Shown here piece after piece: positions 34,690-46,085 of a stretch of DNA of 64,000 bases; positions within the stretch are counted from its first letter, which is position 1, and every line of letters starts with the position of its first letter. The position numbers and the translations under genes were made by a program. This DNA is from Lepas anatifera (Eukaryota > Arthropoda > Thecostraca > Lepadidae), in NCBI GenBank assembly GCA_034440635.1, contig JAOTON010001056.1:29311-93310 (forward strand), in the 5' to 3' direction. Under the pieces are notes generated by a model, which worked only from the letters and a program-made list of their open reading frames with translations, was not told the origin of the DNA and made no database searches.

Positions 34690-35601
34690 CACCCGTGCTG
34701 GAGGGGGTCTGGCACCAACACACGCTGGATGGGGCCTGGTAGGCACACCCTAGGATTTCGGAAATGAAGACTCGTAGAAAAATGCCGTTTGGGAGGTGGG
34801 TGTGGGCTATAGTGAACTACATCATGACCAATTGTTAATGACCAAGTTTAATATTTTCAAGGTCAAACGAGGTCATAAATGCCGAATCATAGTAATTCTG
34901 GCGACCGAGTGGAAAATGCCGTGATTATGCGGAAAAATGGCGGGAATGATTTAAAGGCGGACCAGGATCATAAAGGGAAGTTCACAATGAACCTTTCCTT
35001 CAGTTTTGGGGTCAAGATTATTGAAGGTCATTAACCTATGAGGTCACAATATGGCATACTACTTATGATGTACAATATGACTAGCACTACAGCAACTGTT
35101 TGGCAGGAAATGAGAATTAACCTTTCCAAATTACCTTTGAATTTGCCCTTTGACCTTGACCTTTGCATTGAGGTACCTTAACTATGACTTCATAGCATAA
35201 TAGGTATACGTCAGACCGGGTAACGCCATTTCACCGGATGCACCGGGGTCAGTGACCTTGACAGTGCTGATATTACCTTGACCTGTGATACTTGACCTTG
35301 ACCTTTATTTGAGGTGACCTTGACACATCTCCCGGTTATATGGCGTCATGACGTCACCACGCGGTCTCCAATGCAAGTGGACTGGTCCGACCGCGCTATT
35401 ACGGCGATACCAAAATGCAGGTCCGACTTTGAAAGCCTCTAAGTCAATTTCGACTGATTTTCAAAATTATTTTTACCAGTAGACGCGGTGTTACCTTCTG
35501 TTAAATATGGCTAAGTATCATTTTTCGGCTTCCAGCGGTTCTTCGGCCACCACGAAAAAAACAGGTGGAGGGGCCTCCGAGGCCTCCCTCCAGTGCACGT
35601 G
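34690..35601. mobile_element. TTAA-type element with CACgYGCaCTGGAGGG termini
   Basis: The left end is CACCCGTGCTGGAGGGGG and the right end, read inverted, CACGTGCACTGGAGGGAG; TTAA follows at 35602-35605 and TGAA precedes. The interior again has many gaccttgacc strings. The same left end appears at 51223 and, corrupted, at 52121. It is non-coding, 912 bp. Confidence 0.68.
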
Positions 35602-35605
35602 TTAA

Positions 35606-36895
35606 CATAAATTTGTCTTGCCGGAGGATATTTTGTAAAAAAAAACAGAAAATTTCTGTTCAACACCTGGAAAAATTATATTATCTACATTGGAAGCTTC
35701 TGCAGATGCCATGAGGAGACTTGCCAGTTTTTTAATATACACCTCAATATTAGCTTCAGCAAAATGCCAACCATTCTACCGTTTTACCAGTTACAAAACC
35801 TGCATACAACAGTCCTTTGCCTGTAGCCGAGGAACACAGTCTGTCCCTGCCTGGATGAATGGATGGACGAGCTGCGATCGGGAAGAGGGTTTTGCAGAGC
35901 GATGGGGAGCCGCTCTGGCGCGGCGTTCGCTGATGGCCGCGCGCCTCGCGCTGAGCCCGGCTGGCGATATTGTGGAGCAGTGGAAGAAGAGGGGGACCCC
36001 GATGGTGCCGTAGTAACCTAGACCTTGCTTTCTCGCACTGTCTGGCTCAGCTGCCGCCCTGTAATAAATTATCCTAATGGTCGTTTTCGAATCATCTGGT
36101 CGGTGGAGGTAGTCGAAAAGTCATTAGGACCGAACATTAGCGGAGAACATTATAAGGACATTATGGGTTATGGCCGACATTGGGGTAGGCTTTAGTCGTG
36201 CCCTGGTCCTTGCGAGAGGCAGACGCGCCCTCAGAGCTCCTCTCCGCAGAAGTGTTGTGCATTGCGCGTGCCGGAGGCCACGAGCCGCGTGGACGTAGTT
36301 TCTCCTTGAGGTTTAGAGACAAGCTTCCGTGATATTCGTCATTGGGGGATGGTTGTTCCGCGGTCGGCAGTAAGTATTGAAACGATATACAGAGCCAGTT
36401 TATTCGATGCCTAGCAGTTCGGAGAATTCTGTTACGACCTAAAACAAAATTGAAATGTCCATAGCACTATCCATCAGCCTTAAAATGCCTTACAGCTTCT
36501 CATAATATTGTATCAGCTAACCCCTTTAGCGTCATTTTTCGTAAGCAAAGATGCATCATTAGTTGCAGCATACCACGCAAAAAAATACGTGCAAAATTTG
36601 CAACAAAATGCAAGAGTTGGAAAAACGTGATTCAATTCAGCTACTTAAACTAATTCGAACAAAGTATTCGAAACATTTAAATAGTTTCGAGTCTGCGTGC
36701 TTAGCGAGCGCCGCCATAGCCTGCCCGGCAATGCCCCACATCAGTTCAAACGAGACCGCCTTATGAACCCTCAGACCAGCTCTGAGAGCCTCAGGCCACA
36801 TCAGAGGCCCCTCCCACCAGCCCTCCTGCTCCTAATCCGCTGCTGCATTCTCGATGATGTAACAACGGCAAGCCTATTGAATCTGCGAGGAGTTG
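35606..36895. other. intergenic DNA with a GC-rich core at about 35.85-36.3 kb
   Basis: A 107-codon plus-strand frame (35690-36013) runs into the GC-rich core and is followed by AATAAA near 36065, but it has no recognisable domain and its first half is AT-rich and its second GC-rich. I leave it unannotated as a gene. No microRNA hairpin was found. Confidence 0.3.
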
Positions 36896-36901
36896 TCTCA
36901 G

Positions 36902-37299
36902 AGGGAACGTGGCACCTTTATAACGTGATTTTTACTGATATAGCCAAGTTGTAAAGCATGCCGGAAAACCCGGTACTCAACCTACCTGAAATGTACCCCA
37001 AATCTAACCCAGCCAGGCGGCTACAGTTGTTAGCTGTTGGTGTGACGAAAACGCTGACGTCACGGTGAGTAATCAGCCAATTGAAGCCCTTGAAGCCTAT
37101 TTGATATGGTAGTAGTTGCCAGAACATGACTTCGTCTACAGGCAGATGTTTATTTTTCACCCTAGAGTAGCATCTTAGAAATATTAATATTGAGTTCATT
37201 GTAAATTTTAGAGAAATCATGCAAGTTAATGATTTTTGGCTAAAAAATACCCCCTAATTACAGTACATTCCTGGATTCGACCAAGGTGCCACATTCCCT
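36902..37299. mobile_element. TGGCAC-end TIR element, MITE-free copy (398 bp)
   Basis: The ends AGGGAACGTGGCACCTT and AAGGTGCCACATTCCCT are inverted repeats matching at 16 of 17. It contains cgctgacgtcacggtgag and is the unoccupied counterpart of 54463-55115, which holds a hAT MITE. No clear TTAA remains at its borders. Confidence 0.75.
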
Positions 37300-37304
37300 T
37301 CATT

Positions 37305-39242
37305 TCCTAACCGACTCGTTTGTTAGACGCCCTTTTTTAGAGCTTTTGCAGAACTTGATTCTTTGATTTGCTAATACTTGTAAGAATCAAAAAATTTTCT
37401 TGCTCTTTTAGAACAATGCTCAATGTCTCATGAAACCCCTAACCCTTCTCCTGTCAGGCGGTGACGGATTCTGCCCACCCCTCATGTTTTTCCGAGATAT
37501 TTCCAAAACGGTTTGCGATAGTAATGTGAAACGTTTCAATTCGCAAACCGAGGGTGGGGGGGAGGCGTTAGCGACAATTCGCAAACCGAGTATTGCCGTG
37601 TACGGTAAATTTGTGGTACAGCAAAGCTGTCCGTAGGAGTATTGAGAGCAGTTAGAATCTTTAGATTTTGTAAGTAACATGTCAGATGATAGGCCATTAA
37701 TATTCCATATGAATTCCTAACACAGGTAGTTCCAGCAGGCTCGAAATTGGGGGAGGGGTTCAAATTTTATTTAATTGTACTCTTGCAGGGTGAATATTAT
37801 TCGGACCGAACAACCGGGAGGAGCAAAATTAGTCATACCATATTCCTATCCCGATATTACATGGGATTCCAATTGCGCCCTCGGGCATCGTAATCAATGG
37901 GACTCAATTTTGTATGCTAAGTGCAATAAATGGGACTAGATCCAAGACTGAATACAGAAAAAATAATTTATTGGCAGATCAAGGTGATAGATCATTCAGA
38001 ACCCCACTTCAGTTTCGGCACGGCCGGATAAAGGCTGGACAATATGAAAATTGACAACAGCCGACGAACATGTGTAGTGTATGAACATACCTTTTAGACA
38101 AAGCTAGTATGCATCTCACCTGACTATTCTGTTTTCCTGCATCCGTCCCTGAAATCGATTTCCGCTTTTCAAAAGCATATCAACAATTCATATTCGATTC
38201 AAAGCGATTTACTATGCAATCCAATATTTGAGGATATGCGGATGACTGGTTTTCCTTTACTGATGGCTCGGAAGCGCGGGTGGGGCGGGGTGGGCTCGGT
38301 GCGGCTGTGATCATGCTCACAACATAATGTATGTACACACGAAAGGTAGCCTAGATTCATGCCACCACTGTGTGGCATTTGTACCAATCGGAAGTGTTCA
38401 TATTCGGTTGTATGTGTAGAAATGGAAAATAAATGGTTTCTGGTTATGGTTATGGTCTCCGATATTGTTTTTGACAGTATATGGTTTAACTCTATTTGAA
38501 ATATGTCGTGCATTATCTGACGTTTGCTTATCTATGCAACACAAATTTGTAGAATATGTAAACTTCGCCATATTGTTCTGGCCCTGGATTCTTCATTAAA
38601 TTTTTAATTCTCATATGACTGAAGAATATTACAATTTATATCAATTTTGTACATACGTATTTTTACACAAAATAATGCATAAAAACAGTTGTGGATAATT
38701 TTTTAAAAGCTGTGCATGCCTAGCACGGCCCTTACCACAATTTAAGAAATCATGACTTTTTGTTGATTTTAAAATTTAAATTTTGTGCTATAGAATAATA
38801 TATTCCACTTTGAATTTTAAATAGATCGGATATTATATATTGTGGAACCGTATCTACCCCCTCACCCATGACTGGAATAGTGATAGCTAGGGACCTGACA
38901 CGAATGGTGTTAAATCCCTTGATTAGCTTTATCAGAGAAACTGTTGACAGAACACTGCTTTTTAGAACCTTTTGCCTGTTTTGGAGGCCTCCTAATATCC
39001 AATAAGAAATTGAACACAGCTATAATTTAAATCAATGGCAAGCCACATAGCTGGAAATAATGCATCATGCTCGTGAATGTGGGATGCTGTTTCTACATGC
39101 TTATACTTCGGTAACGAAATATGAATGTCACTTTGAAAATAATTGCTCAGTTTCACAGCACAACATTTCCAAATGGCAGCCTTCTTAAACTTTAACGGCC
39201 ATAGGTCGTGCCTTCGATGATCCCAACATCTCAATCACAGAA
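37305..39242. other. intergenic DNA, nothing recognised
   Basis: AT-rich. Inverted gcaaaccgagg strings near 37545 and 37576 are short. No gene, SINE or transposon pair of ends was recognised. Confidence 0.35.
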
Positions 39243-39604
39243 GAGTCGCCGTCATAAATGTCGGCGTCAGAAATGCTGCCGTCAGAAATGTCGGCAACAG
39301 GAGTGTCACCATCAGAAATGTCGGCGACAGGAGTGTCGCCATCAGAAGTGTATGTGTCAGAAGTGTCTGCGTCAAAAGTGTCGGCGTCAGAAGTGTCTGC
39401 GTCAGAAGTGTCTGCGTCAGAAGTGTTGCGTCAGAAGTGTCGCCGTCAGAAATGTCGGCGTCAAAAGTGTCGGCGTCAGAAGTCAGAAGTGTCTGCGTCA
39501 GAAGTGTCTGCGTCAGAAGTGTCGGCGTCTGGAGTGTCGCCGTCAGAAGTGTCGGCGTCAGAAGTCCGAAGTGTCGGCGTCAGGAGTGTCGCCGTCAGAA
39601 GTGT
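39243..39604. repeat. 15-bp minisatellite
   Basis: About 24 copies of gtcagaagtgtcggc with ggc/tgc/gcc variation. Because 15 is a multiple of three and the unit has no stop, all three plus frames stay open (RRQKC-, SASEV- and PSEVS-like peptides). A protein-coding origin is not supported. Confidence 0.9.
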
Positions 39605-39609
39605 CCTCC

Positions 39610-40347
39610 AGTGCGTCTGCGAGTCCCTTTATGCAGATGCGTCGACTCACCGGTGCGTGCCGATGGCTCTCCTCTCCCCGCACAACATCTAAAATCAATG
39701 ATCAATGATTAAGTGGCGGCAGGGGAGGCGCTTGCCTGGAGGGGAGGAGAAGGGGACACGTGGCGCCACTGAGCCAGCACTGGAGTCATGCACCCGTGGA
39801 GCGTGCAATAAATCGCGGTGTTTTCCGGTGTAGACGATCCAGTGTCGGTAACAGTGGCAATAGATCCCACCACTGATACTTATATATCCTGCAGCGCATT
39901 ATCTAAATGTGTGTGGGGAAACCTAAGAATAAATCTTTTGTAAGCTATATATGCTATCTCATCAAGATGCATGAGCTGTGACAATTCAGCATGGTAAAAA
40001 TCAGTGTTAGACTACTTCTGGACTTGAAAGACAATGCCTCTGTGGTGCTAACTTTCTGGTTGGAGAACCAGCACTTTGACTATAGATGTATGATCAGTCG
40101 GCATAACATGACGGTACATGGTATTTTACCCTCTTTATCTGACGCCATTAACGACTCGTAAAGTTAAAATGGCATCTTCAGTCGCATCATTCCCAACGTG
40201 GGGATGTTTGTTTTCAGAATTTTGTTGAACTCATGAGCACGTATCATTTTCTTTGTGCAGTTATCTGCATGAAGACGGTATTTTGTGGCATGATGCATTT
40301 GCTTCCTTCTGACAGAGAAAAAAGTTCCTCGAGAGAGTCTAACCATC
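39610..40347. other. intergenic DNA, nothing recognised
   Basis: No gene or repeat was recognised between the minisatellite and the MITE at 40356. Confidence 0.3.
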
Positions 40348-40355
40348 CCTTCAAG

Positions 40356-40589
40356 CATAAGCCTCGCCACCAGCAAAAAGTGGGGGGCCAGCCACACTTC
40401 AAACTGACGCTGACAAAAAACTTTCCACGTTAGGACCAAATACTGTTCGAATTTGGGCTCCTCGTTGCCTTCTGCAGCGGCTGGTGAAAAGAATTTCCGG
40501 TTTTCTCCCATTTTGACTTCGATCAGAAAATTTTTGGCCAAAAAGTGGGAGGGGGCAGGCCCCCTGCCCCCCCGTTGGCGACGCCCCTG
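40356..40589 (-). mobile_element. hAT-type MITE, perfect 8-bp TSD (234 bp)
   Basis: Read on the minus strand it starts CAGGGGCGTCGCCAACGG and ends GGTGGCGAGGCTTATG. Identical octamers ccttcaag flank it at 40348-40355 and 40590-40597. A homologous element in the other orientation occupies 54730-54963, sharing the gaggagcccaaatt and ggcccaaaattttctgat-like blocks. Confidence 0.87.
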
Positions 40590-40599
40590 CCTTCAAGAA

Positions 40600-41040
40600 C
40601 TTCAGGCTGCTCAGGGGATACCGCATTATACTGGGCCCATCGGAAAGCCAAACTTCCACTGGTGAAGGGCTCACAGAAATCGGTTTTATGTTCATAAAAG
40701 GGGTTTACAGCTCGTCAGGATAACTTGTTCCGTTACCTGGACGATAAATAAGTTTATTTCTTACCAAATTCAAATTCATGCTTGCTCAGAAACATGCAAA
40801 TATAATTCAGCATGTGCTATTCTTCTGGCGGTGGGTTTGAATAACGCTGCTACACATGATGCGACAATGATGCAACATGATGCACACGATACGGAATGAT
40901 GTGACTGAAGATGCCATATTAACTTCTAGAGTGGCTTAATGTGCGATCTGCCTCTGGTCTGTTCGTGAGTGCTGATCTGGTGAGTGATCCACAGGTGTTC
41001 CAAACAGTCAAAGAAGGTCACAAATCGAGTCTGAAACAAA
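40600..41040. other. intergenic DNA, nothing recognised
   Basis: AT-rich. Near 40855-40900 the strings atgatgcgacaatgatgcaa give a short local repetition. No gene was recognised. Confidence 0.3.
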
Positions 41041-41047
41041 TCTGGTG

Positions 41048-41166
41048 AAATGAGAGATAAGAGAGAGGGATAGAGAGAGGGAGAGAAGGGGGATAAAGAG
41101 AGAGAGAGAGAGAGAGAGAGATAGATAGATATATAGATAAAAAGAGAGGGAAAGAAGGAAGAGAGA
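41048..41166. repeat. purine-rich (GA)n/(GATA)n microsatellite
   Basis: Nearly continuous purine strand of gagaga, ggga and gata units. The minus-strand frames of S, L and Y across it are low-complexity artefacts. Confidence 0.9.
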
Positions 41167-41297
41167 ACCTGCGTGGTCTCCACCATGCATGCCTCGTTTG
41201 CCACAAGCGTAGCCAAAGGGTTCCTCCACTGGACCCTGCCCCAGTCCAGGGGTGTGCGTTCTTATCTTTTTTTCGGGACGCTGGGGACCCGCCGATC

Positions 41298-41496
41298 CAT
41301 CGGCGGATCCAGGAGCAGCTTTTGGAGGAGGCAAAAGCAACGTTTTGGAGAGCTTAATCGATAGAAATAGTAATGCATATCATTTTTTAAGGAAAAAACG
41401 GACAAAATTAGGTCCTTTTGGGAGGCAAAATATACTTTTTTAGGCTTTGGTGGGAGCCAGGGCCTGTTTGCCCCTTCCCTCTTGGATCCGCCAGTG
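41298..41496. mobile_element. hAT-type MITE (199 bp)
   Basis: The ends CATCGGCGGATCCAGGAG and TTGGATCCGCCAGTG are inverted repeats. Flanking octamers cgccgatc and ccctgatc agree at 6 of 8. The ends match the GGCGGATCC group, but the interior differs from the 10539/24038 family. Confidence 0.68.
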
Positions 41497-41504
41497 CCCT
41501 GATC

Positions 41505-42789
41505 AAACGTGAAATTTGCTTTGAAGTGCTTTTTTAGGGCTATATGTTCTTTTATCTAGTTCAAGGGGTTTGCAGTAGGCTAACACAAAAATGGCATAAT
41601 GGTATACATCTTTATGCGGTGGCTGTTAGCATTGTTTGAAATTCACGGGTCCCTCTGCGGAGCGTTCAGATTGCCACGGGTCGAGCCAAACGCATACTTA
41701 TGCCGGCTGCGTCACCATGACCCTAAGAACCCAACTCCAGTCATGCCCTCGTCACTTGGGAACTAAATTAGTGGTATACATTGGACTTAAAACAGGGTGA
41801 AAATCATCGAACGGGGTGGAATTTGCGAATGCGGTATGTGAAACCTAACGGGACGGTCACTACAACTGTGCCACGTGCTGACCTCTAGACACAATGGTAA
41901 AAACATATTTTTATTGTGGTGTGTAGAAAATAAAACAGGATGTATCTATTAATCTTAACAAATTTAGATCATTTGTCCACACAAAACATTCATTGCTCAA
42001 ACTATTGAGAAACATAGAGGCACCTACAAACTAGTGAGTCGGCTACCATTGGAAGGCGGGTGCGGTGTGGCCGATATACCTGCGGCAGCAGTCGGCAGCC
42101 AACAAAAACGAAATGCGTCTCTCGCGTGGCCGGCGGGCAGCGTTTATCGTCGGGCCGCGGGGTAGGGACGGGTCACGCCACCCCGCCGCCCACTGCTCCG
42201 CGCCACTGGCAACCGCCGCCCGCTGCCGGCCCACTGGCGGCGCGCGACACCGCAACGCCACCGCGCCAAATATTTACGCGCGCTTTCGAGACGCTATTTG
42301 CCTAACCAATCACGCTCAACGAGCCGGGTGTCGGCGGCAGCGGAAACCGTGTTTGTCGGACATTGATTTGGCGTTTAGAGAGGTGGTGCGTGATCAGTGC
42401 GCACGGTTTCGGGTGTCTCGCGGGGGCTGGATCGAGTGTTGGCAGTGTTGACCCCAGCATTATGCACGCGCCGGCTGTTTGCGGCTTAGGTGATTAGTGG
42501 TGCAAATCACGGCAGCGGCATCAGCCACCTGACGTAATGTTCGGCTCATTGTGGGTTGCATGATCGAGGTCAGATGTTTTTTGGACTTGTTTTTTGGCAC
42601 GTATACAATATTGATACAAAATCCCAGTTCTGCATATGCTTCCTGGTCATATCCCGACATGTGCACCATGAATGTCTTGATATTGCTTAGAAGCACGGTG
42701 ATTCTACGGGAAATCTCCTTTTTTAACTATTTCAACGATTAATCTTTCATTTTTAGCGACACCACTCCAATCGGAGCTGGCATTACGTG
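41505..42789. other. intergenic DNA with CpG-rich block at about 42050-42470
   Basis: The CpG-rich block opens frames on both strands (for example 42065-42451, plus) that share no domain with known proteins. It has caccgcgccaaatatttacg and attgatttggcgttta strings, mixing GC-rich and AT-rich motifs. It is possibly regulatory; the rest is unremarkable. Confidence 0.3.
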
Positions 42790-43006
42790 AGAGGGCTCTG
42801 AGAAAGGCACAGAATTACCAGTGCTTTTACGAAGCTGCGTGGTCTGGAGTGGGCTATGAGAGAGGCACGGGAATACCAGTGTTTTACAGAGCTGCGTGGT
42901 CTGAGTGGGCTATGAGAGGGGCACGGGAATACTAGTGCTTTTACAGAGCTGCGTGGTCTGAGTGGGCTCTGAGAAATGCACGGGTATGCCAGTGTTTTTA
43001 CATTTT
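42790..43006. repeat. four-copy tandem repeat, unit about 57 bp
   Basis: The unit runs gagtgggctatgagaggggc, then acgggaatac, agtgctttta and cagagctgcgtggtct. Four copies with few differences. Confidence 0.88.
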
Positions 43007-43194
43007 CAGGAGTGCCTCGGCGTGTTCTCGTTCATATTTGCCTGTCTTCTCCGATGGTTGATACTGTATACCAATCCACTTCACGATTGGGGACAGTGTA
43101 TTCAGCAATGTGAAACGGCTTTTCTATAAGACAATCCTAGATAAATCGCTCATTTTACTATCAGCAGGGGCGTCACCACAATGGGGGCCATGGG

Positions 43195-43980
43195 GGCCAT
43201 GGCCTCCATGGGTTTTTTTGGAGGTCCTCCACCTGACTTAGGATCCCCTTCAATGCAGTCTGGAATAGTCCCTTGAGTATCAAAGAGCCTAGGCTCCCTG
43301 CTTATAAAGGAGGCCTCATAACTGGCGTGAGTAGGAGGCCCCCATTAACAATAAACGAAACTTTATGAACGACCTACCTAGGAGATCCCTGTAATTAACA
43401 AGGAGGCTTCCTAGGCTGCATACCAAGGAGGCCCTTCATTTTACAGGGATACCACCTGAACGACCCACGTAGGCGGCCCATTTACTTATCAACAAGGTCC
43501 GCTGATAGGTCTATTTAGAAATCCCCTTTGCCTTTTAATCAGGATGCCCTAAAAATCCAGGAAGGAGGCCCCTTGAGTTTGAAAGAAAGTCTCGTAAACA
43601 GTCTACTTATGGTACATATTTGCTTATTATATAGGACCACTAAACTGCCCACGCCGGAGGCCACTTTATTTATTACGGAGACCCCTAAACGGCCTATTTA
43701 AGAGGTCCCTTACTTATAAAGGAGGCGCCTCAACAGCCTACGTGGAGGCACTCTTACTCTAGAAAGGAGCTTCCTAAACGGCACACGTGGGGGCCCCTTA
43801 TAAAGAGGCCTCCTGAATGGCACACTTAGGAGGCCCCCTTAGTTATAAGGAAGGTCCCCGGAAAGGTAAACTTAGGCGATCTCTTTTCTTATAAAGGAGG
43901 TCCCGCAAACGGGCTATCTAGTAGTCACATTTACTTATAAAGGAGGCCCCTTAAATGGCTAACATAGAAGGGCCTTTGTC
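43195..43980 (+). repeat. aggaggccccctta degenerate tandem array
   Basis: Repeats of about 30 and 60 bp built from aggaggcccc, tta/cttataa and aacggcctac blocks. The array resumes at about 45085 after the inserted element, so the insertion split it. Confidence 0.8.
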
Positions 43981-43989
43981 GCTAAGGGA

Positions 43990-45082
43990 GGACTTTTACC
44001 CTTGCCCCGGTGGCGGGTACGAGCCACCCTTGCCCTGGTGGGGGGTTAAAAAAGACCCCCCACGATCTCAAAAACTAAGAGAGCTAGAAAAAAGCAAAAA
44101 GCATCAATCAAAAACTCTTCAAAAATTTTATCGAAAATACTTGAGACATTTTTCTTGTCAGGTCAATATCAAGGTCACCAGAGGTCAAAATAGGTCAAAA
44201 TCGCTGATATGAGGTGTACTAAGAGTCCTCATATATCTCAGAAACTATTATAGCCAGAAAATTTTTTGAACACTATTCAAAGGCTCTTGAGCTGCTCTTT
44301 CATAGCATTTGCAACAATTTTCGGGTCAGGTCATAGCCTAGGGAGCTGCAGGCCACTGAATGTTGGGAATGTTCTTGGGAATGTCCATAGCCACCCATGC
44401 ATAAGGGCGTTTCCTTTTTCATTAATAAATTCCAAACCAAGCAAGATGCAGCCATAGTTGGTGCACCATTGCAATCCTCTCGTCAATAAAATCGAATGGT
44501 ATATGATATTGCTATCCCAGGCCAAATTTGAAATTTGACCTGACCCAGATCAACGGTCTTACCCAACTTGACGTGGTATAGTCATGATGTATATCATTTG
44601 ACTTGCAGTGACCATACAAACACTGAAGTGACATAATACAAGTTCTATCGTTCAAAATTTATAAAGTAAAACACCAAAAAATGCTTATTTGACATAAGGT
44701 GACCTTTCAAACGTCACAAGTCAAAACCTTTGGCACCAACTTCAGAAACGGGCTAAAAGCAAGTCGCAACCGATGTTAGAAGTTAATTCCATCCACACCT
44801 ACTGAGAAAAAACCATTTCGTGATTTTCCCCATGTATTTACCATGGGGAGGTCATGCTCTGCACATATCCTTAGGCCACCAATATACAAAATCCCGGAAC
44901 ATATGTTGTAGCTCCTGGTGGGCCCAATATGGGGTATGAGTTTCAACTTGATCTCCTTTTAGTTATGCAGCCGTAAGCATTTTTTAAGTTGAGGTCACTT
45001 CATCTGACCTGGCGACCTGACCTGATCACTTCGGAAAAACTCGAGGGGTCTAAAAAGACCCCTCATCCGGGTAAAGATTAAA
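43990..45082. mobile_element. TTAA-type element inserted in the array
   Basis: The left part has ttacccttgccccggtgg and GGTTAAAAAAGACCCCCC; the right part has GGGTCTAAAAAGACCCCTC and gattaaag. The AAAAAGACCCC blocks are inverted copies of each other. The body has ggtca/tgacct motifs like the other TTAA-type elements. Exact borders are uncertain. Confidence 0.5.
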
Positions 45083-45240
45083 GGCATCGATTGCTACATA
45101 GGAGGCCCCTTTCCTTATATAGGGGCTCCCTACATTTCCAGCCTAGGAGGCCTCTTTACTTAAATTCGAAACAGCCTGAAGGGCCTGACAAACGGAGCAC
45201 TCGAAGAAATGATAACCAGCGTATAGATATGTTACGGGCG

Positions 45241-45333
<93 letters not shown>

Positions 45334-46003
45334 TGATATGCTGCTGTCAAAACTTGAAACTCATACCCCATATTGGGCCCACCAGGAGCTACAACATATG
45401 TTCCGGGATTTTGTATATTGGTGACCTAAGGTCATGTGCAGAGCATGACCTCCCCATGGTAGATACATGGGGAAAATCACGAAATGGTCTTTTCTCAGTA
45501 AGTATGGATGGAATTAACTTCTAACATCGGTTGCGACTTGCTTTTAGCCCGTTTCTGAAGTTGATGCCAAAAATTTGGCCTGTGACGTTTGAAAGGTCAC
45601 CTTATGTCAAATAAGCATTTTTTGGTGTTTTACTTTATGTATTTTGAATGAGAGAACTTGTATTTTGTCGCTTCAGTGTTTGTATGGTCACTGCAAGTCA
45701 AATGATATACATCATGACTATACCACGTCAAGTTGGGTAAGACCGTTGATCTGGGTCAGGTCAAATTTCAAATTGGACCTGGCATAGCATTATCATATAT
45801 CATTCGATTTTTATTGACGAAAGGATTGCAATGGTGCATCAACTATGGCTCCATCTTGCTGGTTTGGAATTTATTAGTGAAAAAAGGGAAACGCCCTCAT
45901 GCATGGGTGGCTATGGACATTCCCAAGAACATTCCCAATATTCAGTGGCCTGCAGTTCCCTAGGCTATGGCCTGACCCGAAAATGGTTGCAAATGCTATG
46001 AAA

Positions 46004-46006
<3 letters not shown>
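44296..46006. repeat. large inverted repeat, arms about 655 bp
   Basis: Arm 1 (44296-44951) is the reverse complement of arm 2 (45349-46006) with small differences. For example, ggtgggcccaatatggggta in arm 1 pairs with taccccatattgggcccacc in arm 2. The roughly 400-bp centre holds the (TA)n tract at 45243-45331. A second TA tract (46007-46040) closes arm 2. It probably arose from two opposed copies of one element. Confidence 0.85.
45243..45331. repeat. (TA)n microsatellite in the inverted-repeat centre
   Basis: About 44 uninterrupted TA units. The minus-strand YIYI frame over it is an artefact. Confidence 0.95.

Positions 46007-46040
<34 letters not shown>
46007..46040. repeat. (TA)n microsatellite
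   Basis: About 17 TA units at the outer end of the inverted repeat, next to the right end of the hAT-type element. Confidence 0.9.
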
Positions 46041-46043
<3 letters not shown>

Positions 46044-46085
46044 CCCCCACCGAAGGAAATCTGTGGGGACGGCCCTGACTATCGG

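Larger units (their letters stand above)
43165..46077 (+). mobile_element. second satellite-bearing hAT-type element, with nested insertions (2913 bp)
   Basis: The left end is CAGGGGCGTCACCACAATGG and the right end CTGTGGGGACGGCCCTG. Flanking octamers actatcag (43157-43164) and actatcgg (46078-46085) agree at 7 of 8. Inside, an aggaggcccc array (43195-43980, resuming at 45085-45175) is interrupted by a TTAA-type element and a large inverted repeat with AT-repeat. The ends resemble the MITE at 40356 (CAGGGGCGTCgCC), but the interior is unrelated to the 4.65-kb hAT copies. Border calls rest on the TSD and ends; the nesting is read by eye. Confidence 0.7.

Noticed and set aside
35690..36013. 107-codon plus-strand frame followed by AATAAA
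   Set aside because: No domain, abrupt composition change in the middle, no splice signals or neighbours supporting a gene.
36312..36327. Hox-cluster microRNA (a miR-993-like string tagagacaagcttc on the complementary strand)
   Set aside because: Only a partial match with a changed seed, and the flanking sequence on either strand does not fold into a hairpin by eye.
39208..39708. 166-codon frame of Cys/Arg/Gln repeats
   Set aside because: It is the translation of a 15-bp minisatellite; two other plus frames are equally open.
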